This document shows, one piece after another, positions 39,326-47,896 of a DNA stretch of 64,000 nt (its first letter is position 1; each line of letters opens with the position of its first letter). Made by a program: the position numbers and the translations under genes. The stretch spans positions 1 through 64,000 of the forward strand of contig JBEVCD010000017.1 of NCBI GenBank assembly GCA_040514265.1, written 5' to 3'. The notes under the pieces were generated by a model, which saw nothing but the letters and a program-made list of their open reading frames with translations, searched no databases and was not told the DNA's origin. Source of the DNA: WYZ-LMO2 sp040514265 (GTDB lineage Archaea; Halobacteriota; Archaeoglobi; Archaeoglobales; Archaeoglobaceae).

Positions 39326-40976
39326 GCTCAAGGAACTCCTAGCAGTAGCGAGAGGAGAAAAGAGAGCTCAACTAGTTTTGAAAAGAGCCGAGATAGTAAA
39401 CGTGATCAGCGAGGAGATCGAGGTTGCTGATATCGCAGTGCATCGCGGCGTAATAGTTGGTGTTGGGAGTTACAGCGGTGTTGAGGAGGTGGACTGCAGA
39501 AACCTGATCGCGGTTCCCGGGCTCGTGGATGCACACACGCATGTAGAGATGTCGATGCTCAGCCTTACCGAGTTCGCTCGTCTCGTCGTTCCGCGCGGAA
39601 CGACCTGCGTCGTAGCTGACCCGCACGAGATCGCAAACGTTCTCGGGGTTGAGGGCGTTAAACTACTCATAGAGGAGTCCCGCCACGTTCCGCTCCGCTT
39701 CTACTGTCTCGCACCGTCGTGCGTTCCGTCGTCACCGCTCGAAACACCGGGGGCGAAGCTGGGCGTTGAAGAAGTGAAAGAGCTCATGGAGCTCGAAGAG
39801 GTTATCGGGCTGGCGGAGGTCATGAACTACCCCGGAACGGTGGAAGGAGACGAAGAATTACTTGCGAAGATCGCAGCATCGAGAGGCGTCGTCGACGGAC
39901 ACTGCCCGGGTCTTAGGGGAGAGAGGCTAAACGCTTACATCGTAGCCGGAGCGATGTCGGATCACGAGGTCTCTGGGCTCGAAGAGGCGAAGGAGAAACT
40001 CCGGAGGGGCATGAGGATAATGATCCGCGAAGGCTCAGCTGCAAGGAACCTGAGAATACTCAAAGAGCTCATCCCACACAGAAACGTCATGCTCGTAACC
40101 GACGGTGATCGCACACCGCTTGACCTGCTTAACGAGGGGTACCTCGACCACGTTTTTAGGAGAGCGGTTGAAGAGGGTGTGGACGAAATCCACGCACTTC
40201 AGGCTGTGACGCTGAACCCAGCGGAATATTTCAGATTGAACTGCGGAGCCATAGCTCCGGGCAGGCTGGCGGATATAGTGCTCCTGAAAAACCTCAGAAG
40301 GTTCGAGGTCGAAGCCGTGTTCGTCGACGGCGCAAGGGTTACGAGCTTCGAGAGGCGCTTCGAATACCCGGAGTTTGCTAAGAAAACTTTCAGACTTGCT
40401 AGGAAGGTAACGCCCGAAGACTTACAGCTCGGCAGCGGCTTGGCGAGGATAATAAGGGTCATAGACGGTGAGATAATCACGGGCGAGGACAGGGAATACG
40501 TCGAGGGTATCGACGTTGAGAGGGACGTTCTGAAAATAGCGGTCGTCGAGAGACATAGGGCTACGGGAAACGTGGGGAAAGCTTACGTGAGGGGATTCGG
40601 GCTGAAGAGGGGGGCAGTAGCCCAGAGCATAGCGCACGATGCACACAACATCGTATGCGTCGGCGCGAGCGACGATGACATGTGCACGGCAATAAACAGA
40701 GTGGCGGAACTTCAGGGAGGCATAGTCGTCGTCGACGGCTTTGTAAAAGCCGAGCTGCCTCTTAAGATAGCCGGGCTCATGAGCGACGAGAAAGCGGAAG
40801 TTGTTGCGGAGAGGTTGAGGAGGATTTACAGAGAAATCGGGGAGCTCGGGTGTAAGCTCAGGGATCCGATAATGACGCTATCTTTCGTCGCTCTCCCAGT
40901 AATTCCGAAGCTGAAGGTGACGGACCTCGGGCTCGTGGATGTCGAAAGCTTTGAAGTTGTCGACCCGCTGCTATGA
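39306..40976 (+). CDS. ade: Adenine deaminase
   Basis: Adenine deaminase turns adenine into hypoxanthine and ammonia. The 556-residue amidohydrolase has the metal motif VPGLVDAHTHVEMSM, PRGTTCVVADPHEIANVLG, VDGHCPGLRG, MSDHEVSG and TDGDRTPLDLL. The C-terminal half has AVAQSIAHDAHNIVCVGASDDDM, typical of Ade. The ATG at 39306 follows GGTGGAGG. It is coupled to the phosphoribosyltransferase. An NCS2 permease at 58214 may bring in the purines. Confidence 0.94.
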   Translation: MSSRIAELKELLAVARGEKRAQLVLKRAEIVNVISEEIEVADIAVHRGVIVGVGSYSGVEEVDCRNLIAVPGLVDAHTHVEMSMLSLTEFARLVVPRGTTCVVADPHEIANVLGVEGVKLLIEESRHVPLRFYCLAPSCVPSSPLETPGAKLGVEEVKELMELEEVIGLAEVMNYPGTVEGDEELLAKIAASRGVVDGHCPGLRGERLNAYIVAGAMSDHEVSGLEEAKEKLRRGMRIMIREGSAARNLRILKELIPHRNVMLVTDGDRTPLDLLNEGYLDHVFRRAVEEGVDEIHALQAVTLNPAEYFRLNCGAIAPGRLADIVLLKNLRRFEVEAVFVDGARVTSFERRFEYPEFAKKTFRLARKVTPEDLQLGSGLARIIRVIDGEIITGEDREYVEGIDVERDVLKIAVVERHRATGNVGKAYVRGFGLKRGAVAQSIAHDAHNIVCVGASDDDMCTAINRVAELQGGIVVVDGFVKAELPLKIAGLMSDEKAEVVAERLRRIYREIGELGCKLRDPIMTLSFVALPVIPKLKVTDLGLVDVESFEVVDPLL

Positions 40977-41770
40977 GGTACAGGTTTCCGAAGGGAATGC
41001 GTCCCTCCAGCCTTGAGGAGAGGAGGTTCTTCTACTCCGAGAAGTTCGACGTTGAAGCTGCCGAAAGGTGGTTGAGCTGGAGGGACATAATGAACACGGC
41101 TTTCGCCGTTATAGTGGGAAGACACTCCGGAATATACCTTCCGCAGTACGAGAGCATAAGGCGGAAAGCCGTGATAATAGACGAACACGGGGGCTTGCAC
41201 GATGTGCTACGCTACGTGCTGCGCTATCTGCCTGAGGGCTTCTACTACGACAGGAACATCTACAGAGACCTCCGGCTCTGCGCAGCAAAGGGGTGCGACT
41301 ACAGGAACTGCTGGAACTGCGAGAACTTTCTGGGTCAGGAACTGGCGTTCGACGTCGATCCGGAGAACGTCGACTGCCCGTACCATGGAAGCGTTGAGGA
41401 GAAGATGAAGAGAGGAGAGGGTCTCAGCTTCTGCATGCTGGAGTTCAAGAAAGTTAGGAGACTCACACTGGAGCTGCACGACGAGCTGAAAAGAGAATTT
41501 AAAGATATCAGAATAGTCTTCTCTGGCAGGGGATTTCACGTTCACGTTTTAGACGAGAAGGCGACGAAAATGGGTAAAGACGAGAGGGAAGAGCTTGCGA
41601 AGGCGTATTCTGGATACGCGATAGATGAGTGGGTCACGAGCGGGGAAATGCGACTGATCAGGATGCCCTACTCGCTGAACGGTCTCGTGAATAGGATTTG
41701 CACGCCTCTCAGCGTCGAGGAGGCTGCGAGCTTCGACCCGAGGCGGGAAGCTATTCCTTTTCCGCCTTAA
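40973..41770 (+). CDS. Archaeo-eukaryotic primase small-subunit-like protein
   Basis: The 265-residue protein has core elements of the AEP superfamily: a DxD-like pair in ELAFDVDPEN, the SGRGxH motif in IVFSGRGFHVHV and the basic end RLIRMPYSLNGLVNRICTPL. A cysteine-rich insert (LCAAKGCDYRNCWNCENF) probably binds zinc. It is shorter than typical PriS (340-400 residues), so it may be the single-chain PriS of this lineage or an accessory primase/polymerase. The ATG overlaps the adenine deaminase stop by four bases, an unusual location for a replication gene. Confidence 0.75.
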   Translation: MRYRFPKGMRPSSLEERRFFYSEKFDVEAAERWLSWRDIMNTAFAVIVGRHSGIYLPQYESIRRKAVIIDEHGGLHDVLRYVLRYLPEGFYYDRNIYRDLRLCAAKGCDYRNCWNCENFLGQELAFDVDPENVDCPYHGSVEEKMKRGEGLSFCMLEFKKVRRLTLELHDELKREFKDIRIVFSGRGFHVHVLDEKATKMGKDEREELAKAYSGYAIDEWVTSGEMRLIRMPYSLNGLVNRICTPLSVEEAASFDPRREAIPFPP

Positions 41771-41822
41771 CCTCCTCGCCGTAGTAATAGTAGAGCTTCT
41801 TCTTCTTTTCCTTCGGCTCCAT
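41751..41822 (-). CDS. Candidate 23-residue microprotein
   Basis: On the minus strand an ATG at 41822 opens a 23-codon frame, lysine-rich at first (MEPKEKKKK) then LYYYYGEEVKAEKE and a TAG. A TATA-like AATTTTAAATCT is centred 24 bp upstream, the same spacing used by known genes in the window. The 3' end overlaps the primase-like gene by 20 bp on the opposite strand. I recognise no family. The composition and promoter make a real small protein plausible. Confidence 0.45.
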   Translation of the reverse strand: MEPKEKKKKLYYYYGEEVKAEKE

Positions 41823-41840
41823 GGAGAAAATCTTTAAAAA

Positions 41841-41852
41841 AGATTTAAAATT
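41841..41852 (-). promoter_or_regulatory. TATA-like box for the 41751-41822 microprotein
   Basis: AATTTTAAATCT on the minus strand is centred 24 bp before ATG 41822. It lies just inside the intergenic space after the PfpI gene end. Confidence 0.45.
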
Positions 41853-41856
41853 TTCG

Positions 41857-42405
41857 TCAGCTCTTGAGCAATCTTATGAACTCCCTCATCATCGCCGGCA
41901 GATCCGGCCAGGCTCTGCTGGTTACGAGGTTTCCGTCGACCACGACCTCGGCATCCTCGTAACTTCCGCAGCTTTCGACGTCGGGCTTTACCGCCACGTA
42001 ACACGTAGCTTTCCTGTCCTTCAGCAAACCGTAAGCTGCGAGTACCTGAGGTCCGTGGCAGATCGCTGCGACTGGCTTGTTCGCTTCAAAGAAGTGCCTG
42101 ACGATCTTTTCGAGCTCCGGCGAGAGTCTTATGTACTCGGGAGCTCTCCCGCCGGGTATGACCAAGCCGTCGTATTCCTCGGGATTGACCTCGGAGAAGC
42201 TCTTGTTGACCCACCTGAAAATGTATCCGGGCTTTTCGGTGTAAGTCTCCCACCCTTCCTCGAAGTCGTGGACAACTGTGCGGAGCTCCTTTTTCGTCGG
42301 AGCCGCTACGTGAACTTCGAATCCCTCCTCCCTCAACCTAAAGTAGGGGTAGAATATTTCCAGCGCCTCTACGGCATCGCCGGCAACTATCAGAACCCTC
42401 TTCAT
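41857..42405 (-). CDS. DJ-1/PfpI family protein
   Basis: The 182-residue protein has the DJ-1/PfpI fold with the nucleophile cysteine in VAAICHGPQVLAAYGLL, an acidic partner early in AGDAVEALEIFYP, and LVIPGGRAPEYIRL. Family members act as glyoxalases, deglycases or chaperones against thermal damage. The active site CHGP matches the PfpI subgroup. Start ATG 42405 is close to leaderless distance from AAGTTTAAC at about 42433. Confidence 0.9.
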   Translation of the reverse strand: MKRVLIVAGDAVEALEIFYPYFRLREEGFEVHVAAPTKKELRTVVHDFEEGWETYTEKPGYIFRWVNKSFSEVNPEEYDGLVIPGGRAPEYIRLSPELEKIVRHFFEANKPVAAICHGPQVLAAYGLLKDRKATCYVAVKPDVESCGSYEDAEVVVDGNLVTSRAWPDLPAMMREFIRLLKS

Positions 42406-42445
42406 ACCCTTTTGTTTTTCCTCCCGCAAGTTAAACTTTGCGAGC

Positions 42446-42455
42446 GATTTTTAAC
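42446..42455 (+). promoter_or_regulatory. TATA-like box for the flavoprotein operon
   Basis: GATTTTTAAC is centred 25 bp before GTG 42475 and decides that start. Confidence 0.55.
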
Positions 42456-42474
42456 TTTCCGAACCACTTGCGCA

Positions 42475-43836
42475 GTGTACGATGTAGCCGTGATCGGCGC
42501 AGGAGTTACGGGGTGCTTCATAGCGAAAGAGCTCTCGAAGTACGAAGTCAGCGTCGTCGTTTTCGAGAAAAAGTCCGGAGTGGGACTTTTACAGACCAAG
42601 GGGTGCAGCGGCGTTATACACGCTTTCCAGTTCCCTTTCAGCTCGCTCCGCGGCAGGCTGTGCCTTGAAGGCAATAAGATTATGGACCGCGAAGCATCGG
42701 AGCTCGGTTTCGAGTTCAAGCGCGTGGGCTTGCTTCTACTCGCAACCAACGAGGTATCGAAGCTGATGCTTCCCATCGTAAAGCGCCTCCTTTCGAGACA
42801 CCTGGACGTCAGAGCCGTGAGCAGAGAGGAGATACTCGCGACCGAGCCGAATGTTACGGAAAGGGTGAGGGGTGGACTGCTGCTACCGTCCGCTGGTGTC
42901 GTGAATCCGGTGGAGATGACGTTCACAGCTTTCCTGTTCGCAAAGCTCAACGGCGTAGATTTCGTCTTCGACTGCGAGGTGACGGGGATAGAGAGGAGAC
43001 TCGACAGGTTCGTGATAGAGACGAGCAAGGGAAAGTTCGAAGCGAGGTTCGTCGTCAACTGCGCCGGCGTATACGCCGACGAGGTCGCGAGAATGGTTGG
43101 ATACGATCTCCAGATAAAACCCAGTAAAGGTTCGCACGTCGTTTTCGGCGAGAAGGGGTTCACGAACCACATGATGGCGGCGATACCCCTAAAACCGAAA
43201 CGCATAACTGGTGGAGCACTCGTCAGCGTCGACGGAAAGCCCGTCTGGGGACCGAACTTTGTCGAAGTCGACGACAAGGAGGACACGAGCGTTACCAGAG
43301 AGGATATCGAGGGGATAATAGAGGAGTTCTCACACCTCTTCAGGAGACTGCCCGAAAAGCCGTTAGCCTACTACGCTGGAGTTATGGCTACGGCTGGGAA
43401 AGATTTTGTCATAAATCAACCGATCAGGAACTTCATAAACGTTGCAGGTATTCAGAGCCCGGGCTTAACAGCTGCTCCGGCTATAGCCAAGCTCGTCGTC
43501 AGAATGCTCGCGACGAGTGGTCTAAAGCTCAAAAGAAAGCAGAGCCTCGCGAGGTTTTCGCTAAGGAGGTTCGCAAAGATGAGCGATGAGGAGAGGGCTA
43601 AGTTGGTAGCCGAGGACCCAAGATACGGAAGAGTAGTCTGTCTCTGCAACCTCGTTACTGAAGCTGAGATCGAAGAGATCCTGAAGCACACGCCGTGCTT
43701 CGACATCGTGAAGCACGTGACGCGAGCCGGTATGGATTGCTGCGAGTGTCACGCGGACATAATAATTTTTATACAGAGGAAGTTAGGATACTCTGTAAAG
43801 GATCAGGTAAAAAGTGACCTGGCATGGCGACGGTAG
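42475..43836 (+). CDS. GlpA-like FAD oxidoreductase with BFD-type iron-sulfur domain
   Basis: The 453-residue protein starts VYDVAVIGAGVTGCFIAKEL, an FAD-binding DAO-superfamily fold. It resembles anaerobic glycerol-3-phosphate dehydrogenase subunit A (GVVNPVEMTFTAFLFAK, VVNCAGVYADEVARM, NVAGIQSPGLTAAPAIA). The C-terminus is a BFD-like [2Fe-2S] domain with VVCLCNLVTEAEIEEIL and RAGMDCCECHADI. I chose GTG 42475 because it fits both the family start and the TATA spacing. The partner flavoprotein overlaps it by 13 bases. Glycerol-3-phosphate or a similar 2-hydroxy compound is a plausible substrate. Confidence 0.83.
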   Translation: MYDVAVIGAGVTGCFIAKELSKYEVSVVVFEKKSGVGLLQTKGCSGVIHAFQFPFSSLRGRLCLEGNKIMDREASELGFEFKRVGLLLLATNEVSKLMLPIVKRLLSRHLDVRAVSREEILATEPNVTERVRGGLLLPSAGVVNPVEMTFTAFLFAKLNGVDFVFDCEVTGIERRLDRFVIETSKGKFEARFVVNCAGVYADEVARMVGYDLQIKPSKGSHVVFGEKGFTNHMMAAIPLKPKRITGGALVSVDGKPVWGPNFVEVDDKEDTSVTREDIEGIIEEFSHLFRRLPEKPLAYYAGVMATAGKDFVINQPIRNFINVAGIQSPGLTAAPAIAKLVVRMLATSGLKLKRKQSLARFSLRRFAKMSDEERAKLVAEDPRYGRVVCLCNLVTEAEIEEILKHTPCFDIVKHVTRAGMDCCECHADIIIFIQRKLGYSVKDQVKSDLAWRR

Positions 43837-44546
43837 ATTACGTCGTGGTTGGAGGTGGTTACGCGGGACTGCTCTGCGGGAAGAAACTGATCGACGAGGG
43901 TTTCAACACCCTCGTGTTCGACATGAGGGGCGGCGGCGGAGAGCTCGCAGTCTTCGCAAAGCTCAGCGACTTCAGGGCTAGATACGAGAAGTACATCGAG
44001 GAGATGGAGGAACTTCGAAAGGAGGTTCCGGTCGAGAAGGGGACGGTAATAAAGTCGAAGCCCGTGATTGTAAACTCGGAGAACGGACTGAAGAGGCTCG
44101 AAGCCCGGAAGGTTCTGATATGCACCGGCGCAACCGACGTTGCGCCTACGAGGCTTAACGTTCTCGGCAAAAGGGTCGCCGGGATCTATACGCTGAACAA
44201 CGCTTTGAGACTACTCGCCGAGAACATGAGCATCGGCAGCAAGATCCTCTTCGCCGCGAAGCCCGACGACGTTGTGAACGTAGCCGAGGAGCAGTTTTAC
44301 AGACTCGGCTACGAAGTTGAGTTGACCGAGCTGAGGAGCGACATAAACGTAATCGGCAAGACCCGCGTTGAGGGTGTCGAGATCGGAGGAGAACTCTACA
44401 GGTGCGACGCTCTCGTTATCTACGGTGGGAGAGAACCCTTCAACCCGCTGAAGCTTCGCGGAACGCCCATTGGCAACGTTGTTACCTGCACTTACGACTA
44501 TTCGAGAGTCGAGGAGCAGGTGAAGAACTTTATCTCGAAGCTCTAG
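43824..44546 (+). CDS. Partner FAD/NAD-binding oxidoreductase (GlpB-like)
   Basis: This 240-residue protein has the dinucleotide motif VDYVVVGGGYAGLLCGKKL and a second strand (FNTLVFDMRGGGGE). ARKVLICTGATDVAPTR follows, and later NALRLLAENM and CDALVIYGGREPFNPL. It is much shorter than usual GlpB or pyridine-nucleotide disulfide oxidoreductases. Overlap with the GlpA-like gene suggests a two-subunit dehydrogenase. A GlpC-type subunit is absent. The exact role is not known. Confidence 0.7.
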   Translation: MATVDYVVVGGGYAGLLCGKKLIDEGFNTLVFDMRGGGGELAVFAKLSDFRARYEKYIEEMEELRKEVPVEKGTVIKSKPVIVNSENGLKRLEARKVLICTGATDVAPTRLNVLGKRVAGIYTLNNALRLLAENMSIGSKILFAAKPDDVVNVAEEQFYRLGYEVELTELRSDINVIGKTRVEGVEIGGELYRCDALVIYGGREPFNPLKLRGTPIGNVVTCTYDYSRVEEQVKNFISKL

Positions 44547-46641
44547 ACTCGAACCTGTCGAGTATCTTTTTCATCTCGTAGGTAATCTGCTCCCTCGCTC
44601 TCAGCTCGTTCAGTATACTTTCGATCCTTGAAATTTCAGCCTCAAACTTTCTCAGCAGCTCATCGCAGCTTATGTGGTCCCTTATCTCCATGTAACCCTT
44701 CATTATCGCGAGCGGGTTGAAGAGTCTGTCCGCAAGCTCCTCGAAATGCTCTAAGTTCTCCATGAGCACGTCCACGACGGTTTTTCTGACCTTCTCCATC
44801 GATGCCACTCTCAGAGCTATGCCGACGTCGCTTGCAAGGGATTCAAGGAGTTCCACCTCGTCCTCGTCGAAGTCCCCGCTGCTCTTCAGAACTATGCAGC
44901 CCACGATATCCTCGCCCACGAACAGCGGGAGTGCGAGATAGCAGAAGTCTCCGCTGAGCTTTAGAGTCTTTCGCATCTCGACGCACCTTTCTGCCAGCTT
45001 CAAAGCTTCCTCCTCCTCTACGCCACTCGAGGACAGCATTGTGAGGTTCTTACCGTAAAAAACCGCGCTATCTCCGATTTCTTCTAGGAGCCTCGGAAGT
45101 TTCGAGAGTATCGAGATCTCCGACCTCTCTATGCTCACAGCCTTGGCAACACTTGAAACGACTCTGAGCAGTCTGTTAATCTTCCGGAGCTTCTCCTCGT
45201 TCTCCTTGATGTCTGTGATGTCCGCGAGGTTTACGAGGATCGCCGGCTTCCCCTTCAGTTCTATCCTCCTCGCCAAAACCTTCAGCCACCTGACCCTTCC
45301 ATCCTTCGTCAGAACTTTGACCTCGTAGCTCTCCGGAACGTTTTCTCCTCTCAGCCTCGCGTAAAGTCTACTCTTCGCCAAATCCCTGTGCTCGGGATGT
45401 ATCACGTCGTAAGGATGCGGCAGGTTGTTTATGTCCTCCATTGTGTAGCCTAGGATCTCGCTCAGCTTACTGTTCGCGTAAACTATCCTGTCGTCCTGTA
45501 TTATGAAGATCGCTGTGTGCGAGTATTCCGTGAGCGTGCGGTAAAGAGTCTCCCTCTCCTCGAGTTTCCTCCTCAGCTTTTCCCTCTCCGTGACGTCTCT
45601 CATTATGACGACTGCGTAGATAGCTTCTCCGTTTTCGTCGTAGACGAACCTAGCTGAGTACTCCAGCAGCGAGTTTCCGAGATTTGCGACTCCCCTCACA
45701 ACTTCTCCGCTTTCGAGGGCTCTGCTGAGGTCGCTTTCTATGTCGCCTTTGACGAGTTCTGTGATCTTCCTCCCCTCAACGTATCCTGCAAGGTTCCTAA
45801 ACGTCCCGTTCGCGAAAATTATTCTCCCCTCACGATCGACGAGGAGTATGTAGTCCGGCGATGATTCCAGGAGGGCGTTGTAGAGGGCGAGCGTCCTCTG
45901 GAACTTTTCGATTGCTTTCCTTCTGGCGGTAACGTCTCTGAGAACTATGATTCCGTTATCTCTGCCGATTAGGCTGCCAACGGCTTCAACTACTCTAAGG
46001 TTACCGCTGGCGTCGTATATCTCGACCTCCATCCTCTGAGACTTTCCACTGCTCACAGCGTTCGCTATTCTTTCTTTTACCTTCTCCACGTTCTCCTTCG
46101 GCAGGAATTCGTAGATGCTCCTTCCTACGAGCTCTTCGGGTCTGTAGCCGTAGATCGATACGGCTGGGTTCACGTAGAGAATCTTTCCGCTCGCATCGAT
46201 GTGGATGAACGCATCTATCGCCGACTCAACCATCTTCCTGAACACGGAATCCGCAGCCGGGGCTAAGGCAACCTCGAATACCTCGGGTCTCTCTGAAATT
46301 CTCCGCACGAAGACAGTCTTATCAAAGAGCTCTCTCTTCCCTTCGGATACCCGAAAGCCGAAAACCTCTTCGAATTCCTTCCCCTGAACGTCTCCCAGGG
46401 CGTTAAGGAAAGCCGGATTCGCGAGCACGATCTTGCCGTTAAGGACGAAGGCGTAACCTATGGACCCGCCCCACACGGGTGCGTATCTGGATCTGAGCTT
46501 CGAGACTATATCTCTCAACGAGTAGACGTATACTTTGCCCCCCTCCTCGAACTCCACCCAGTCGGACTTCGGAGGAGGCGATAGGGATATGTAAAGAAGG
46601 CGACCGCTCGCATCCCTAACGGCGATCGGCGTAAATTCCAT
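44530..46641 (-). CDS. Multi-PAS/GAF sensor protein without a kinase ATPase domain
   Basis: The 703-residue soluble protein has four PAS-like units: about 60-110 (degenerate), 130-245 (ILYVNPAVSIYGYRPEELVG), 255-350 (IIFANGTFRNLAGY) and 370-480 (IVYANSKLSEILGYTMEDI). A GAF-like domain follows at about 500-620. The C-terminal helices (ADRLFNPLAIMKGYMEI) look like a histidine-kinase dimerisation segment, but aspartate replaces the expected histidine and the protein ends before any HATPase domain. It is therefore a sensor that must signal by contact. It overlaps the flavoprotein gene by 17 bp convergently. Confidence 0.85.
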   Translation of the reverse strand: MEFTPIAVRDASGRLLYISLSPPPKSDWVEFEEGGKVYVYSLRDIVSKLRSRYAPVWGGSIGYAFVLNGKIVLANPAFLNALGDVQGKEFEEVFGFRVSEGKRELFDKTVFVRRISERPEVFEVALAPAADSVFRKMVESAIDAFIHIDASGKILYVNPAVSIYGYRPEELVGRSIYEFLPKENVEKVKERIANAVSSGKSQRMEVEIYDASGNLRVVEAVGSLIGRDNGIIVLRDVTARRKAIEKFQRTLALYNALLESSPDYILLVDREGRIIFANGTFRNLAGYVEGRKITELVKGDIESDLSRALESGEVVRGVANLGNSLLEYSARFVYDENGEAIYAVVIMRDVTEREKLRRKLEERETLYRTLTEYSHTAIFIIQDDRIVYANSKLSEILGYTMEDINNLPHPYDVIHPEHRDLAKSRLYARLRGENVPESYEVKVLTKDGRVRWLKVLARRIELKGKPAILVNLADITDIKENEEKLRKINRLLRVVSSVAKAVSIERSEISILSKLPRLLEEIGDSAVFYGKNLTMLSSSGVEEEEALKLAERCVEMRKTLKLSGDFCYLALPLFVGEDIVGCIVLKSSGDFDEDEVELLESLASDVGIALRVASMEKVRKTVVDVLMENLEHFEELADRLFNPLAIMKGYMEIRDHISCDELLRKFEAEISRIESILNELRAREQITYEMKKILDRFESRASR

Positions 46642-46665
46642 AAAAATCTTTGAAGATTTTTCCCC

Positions 46666-47826
46666 TTAAACCTTTCGCAGCTCAGCGATACGGTTGGCAG
46701 CCTCCTCTATCAGCTCGATACTCCTCGTCATGGCGAACCTTACGTAGCCCTCGCCGTACTCACCGAACCCCACGCCAGGGGTTGCGAGGACTCCGACGTC
46801 AAGAAGTTTTTTTACGAACTCCACGCTGCTCTCGCCGACCCTAAGCCATACGTAAAACGTGGCTTTCGGCATACTAACTTCGAAGCCAGCCTCCCTTAGA
46901 ATCTCCACGAACACCCTTCGCCTCTCCGCGAAGACTCTGCAGTTCTCCTCGATTACAGAATCGGGGCTTCTGAGAGCTGCTATAGCCGCTTCCTGTATGG
47001 CTTCGAACACGCCGCTGTCGACGTTCGTCTTGACTCTCAGCAGACCCCTCAGCACCTCCTCGCTTCCGCAAGCGAAGCCTATACGCCACCCGGTCATGTT
47101 GAAGGTCTTCGAAAGGGAGTTGAACTCGATCGCTACTTCGAAAGCCTCCTCGATTTCGAGGAAGCTCGGAGACCTGTAGCCGTCGAACGTAAGCTCCGCG
47201 TAGGCGGCGTCGTGGGCGAGTATTATCTTGTTGTCCAGGCAGAAATCCACGACCTCCTTCATCCACCTTCTATCTTCGATTACTGCAGCTGTGGGGTTGT
47301 TCGGGTAGTTAAGGTAGAGTATCTTCGCCTTTCTCGCAACCTCGTCCGGGACCTCTCCGAGATCTGGTAGAAAGCCGTTTTCCTCGCGCAGAGGTAAGTG
47401 GTAGGGCACACCATCTGCGAGCAGCGCGGCGGCGTGGTATACGGGATAACCCGGATCGGGAACGATTACGTAGTCGCCGGGATCGACGAAGGCGAGCGGA
47501 AGGTGCGCTATTCCCTCCTTCGAGCCTATCAGCGCTATTACTTCCCTCTCCGCATCGAGTTTTACTCCCTTTCGCCTCTCGTAGAACTCGCAGACCGCCT
47601 GCCTGAATTCGAGCATCCCCTCGTAGCTCGGATACTTCTGCCTCTCCACCTTTTCGGCTGAACTCTTCAGCGCTTCCACGATATGACGCGGGGTCGGGAG
47701 GTCCGGGTCTCCAACGCCCAGGTCGATGACCTTAACGCCCTCCTGAAGTTTCCTCCTCTTCATCTCGTCGATTTCGGCGAAAAGGTAAGGGGGTATCTTC
47801 AGCATCCTCTCAGCCAGCCTGAACAT
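46666..47826 (-). CDS. dapL: LL-diaminopimelate aminotransferase-like class I aminotransferase
   Basis: The 386-residue PLP enzyme has VIDLGVGDPDLPTP, GSKEGIAHLPLAFV, PDPGYPVYHAAALLA, YLNYPNNPTAAV and the PLP lysine region EFNSLSKTFNMTGWRIGFACG. These features match DapL, which makes LL-diaminopimelate directly from tetrahydrodipicolinate. Related class I aminotransferases cannot be excluded. The ATG at 47826 lies 27 bp from AGTAAATAAGG, so I preferred it to an upstream in-frame codon at 47847. Confidence 0.85.
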   Translation of the reverse strand: MFRLAERMLKIPPYLFAEIDEMKRRKLQEGVKVIDLGVGDPDLPTPRHIVEALKSSAEKVERQKYPSYEGMLEFRQAVCEFYERRKGVKLDAEREVIALIGSKEGIAHLPLAFVDPGDYVIVPDPGYPVYHAAALLADGVPYHLPLREENGFLPDLGEVPDEVARKAKILYLNYPNNPTAAVIEDRRWMKEVVDFCLDNKIILAHDAAYAELTFDGYRSPSFLEIEEAFEVAIEFNSLSKTFNMTGWRIGFACGSEEVLRGLLRVKTNVDSGVFEAIQEAAIAALRSPDSVIEENCRVFAERRRVFVEILREAGFEVSMPKATFYVWLRVGESSVEFVKKLLDVGVLATPGVGFGEYGEGYVRFAMTRSIELIEEAANRIAELRKV

Positions 47827-47847
47827 GAACTCTCGAAAACGTTTCAC

Positions 47848-47858
47848 CTTATTTACTC
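47848..47858. promoter_or_regulatory. TATA-like box in the dapL/47897 divergent promoter
   Basis: AGTAAATAAGG (minus strand) is 27 bp from the dapL ATG. In the plus direction the same element would start transcription near 47880, about 17 bases before TTG 47897. Confidence 0.45.
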
Positions 47859-47896
47859 TTACGCATTGTCCGTTCGCTCACCGAAACCGTAATGAA

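Noticed and set aside
41821..42474. Upstream extension of the GlpA-like flavoprotein frame by 218 codons
   Set aside because: The extension is antisense to the PfpI gene. The FAD motif, the TATA spacing and the family start all point to GTG 42475.
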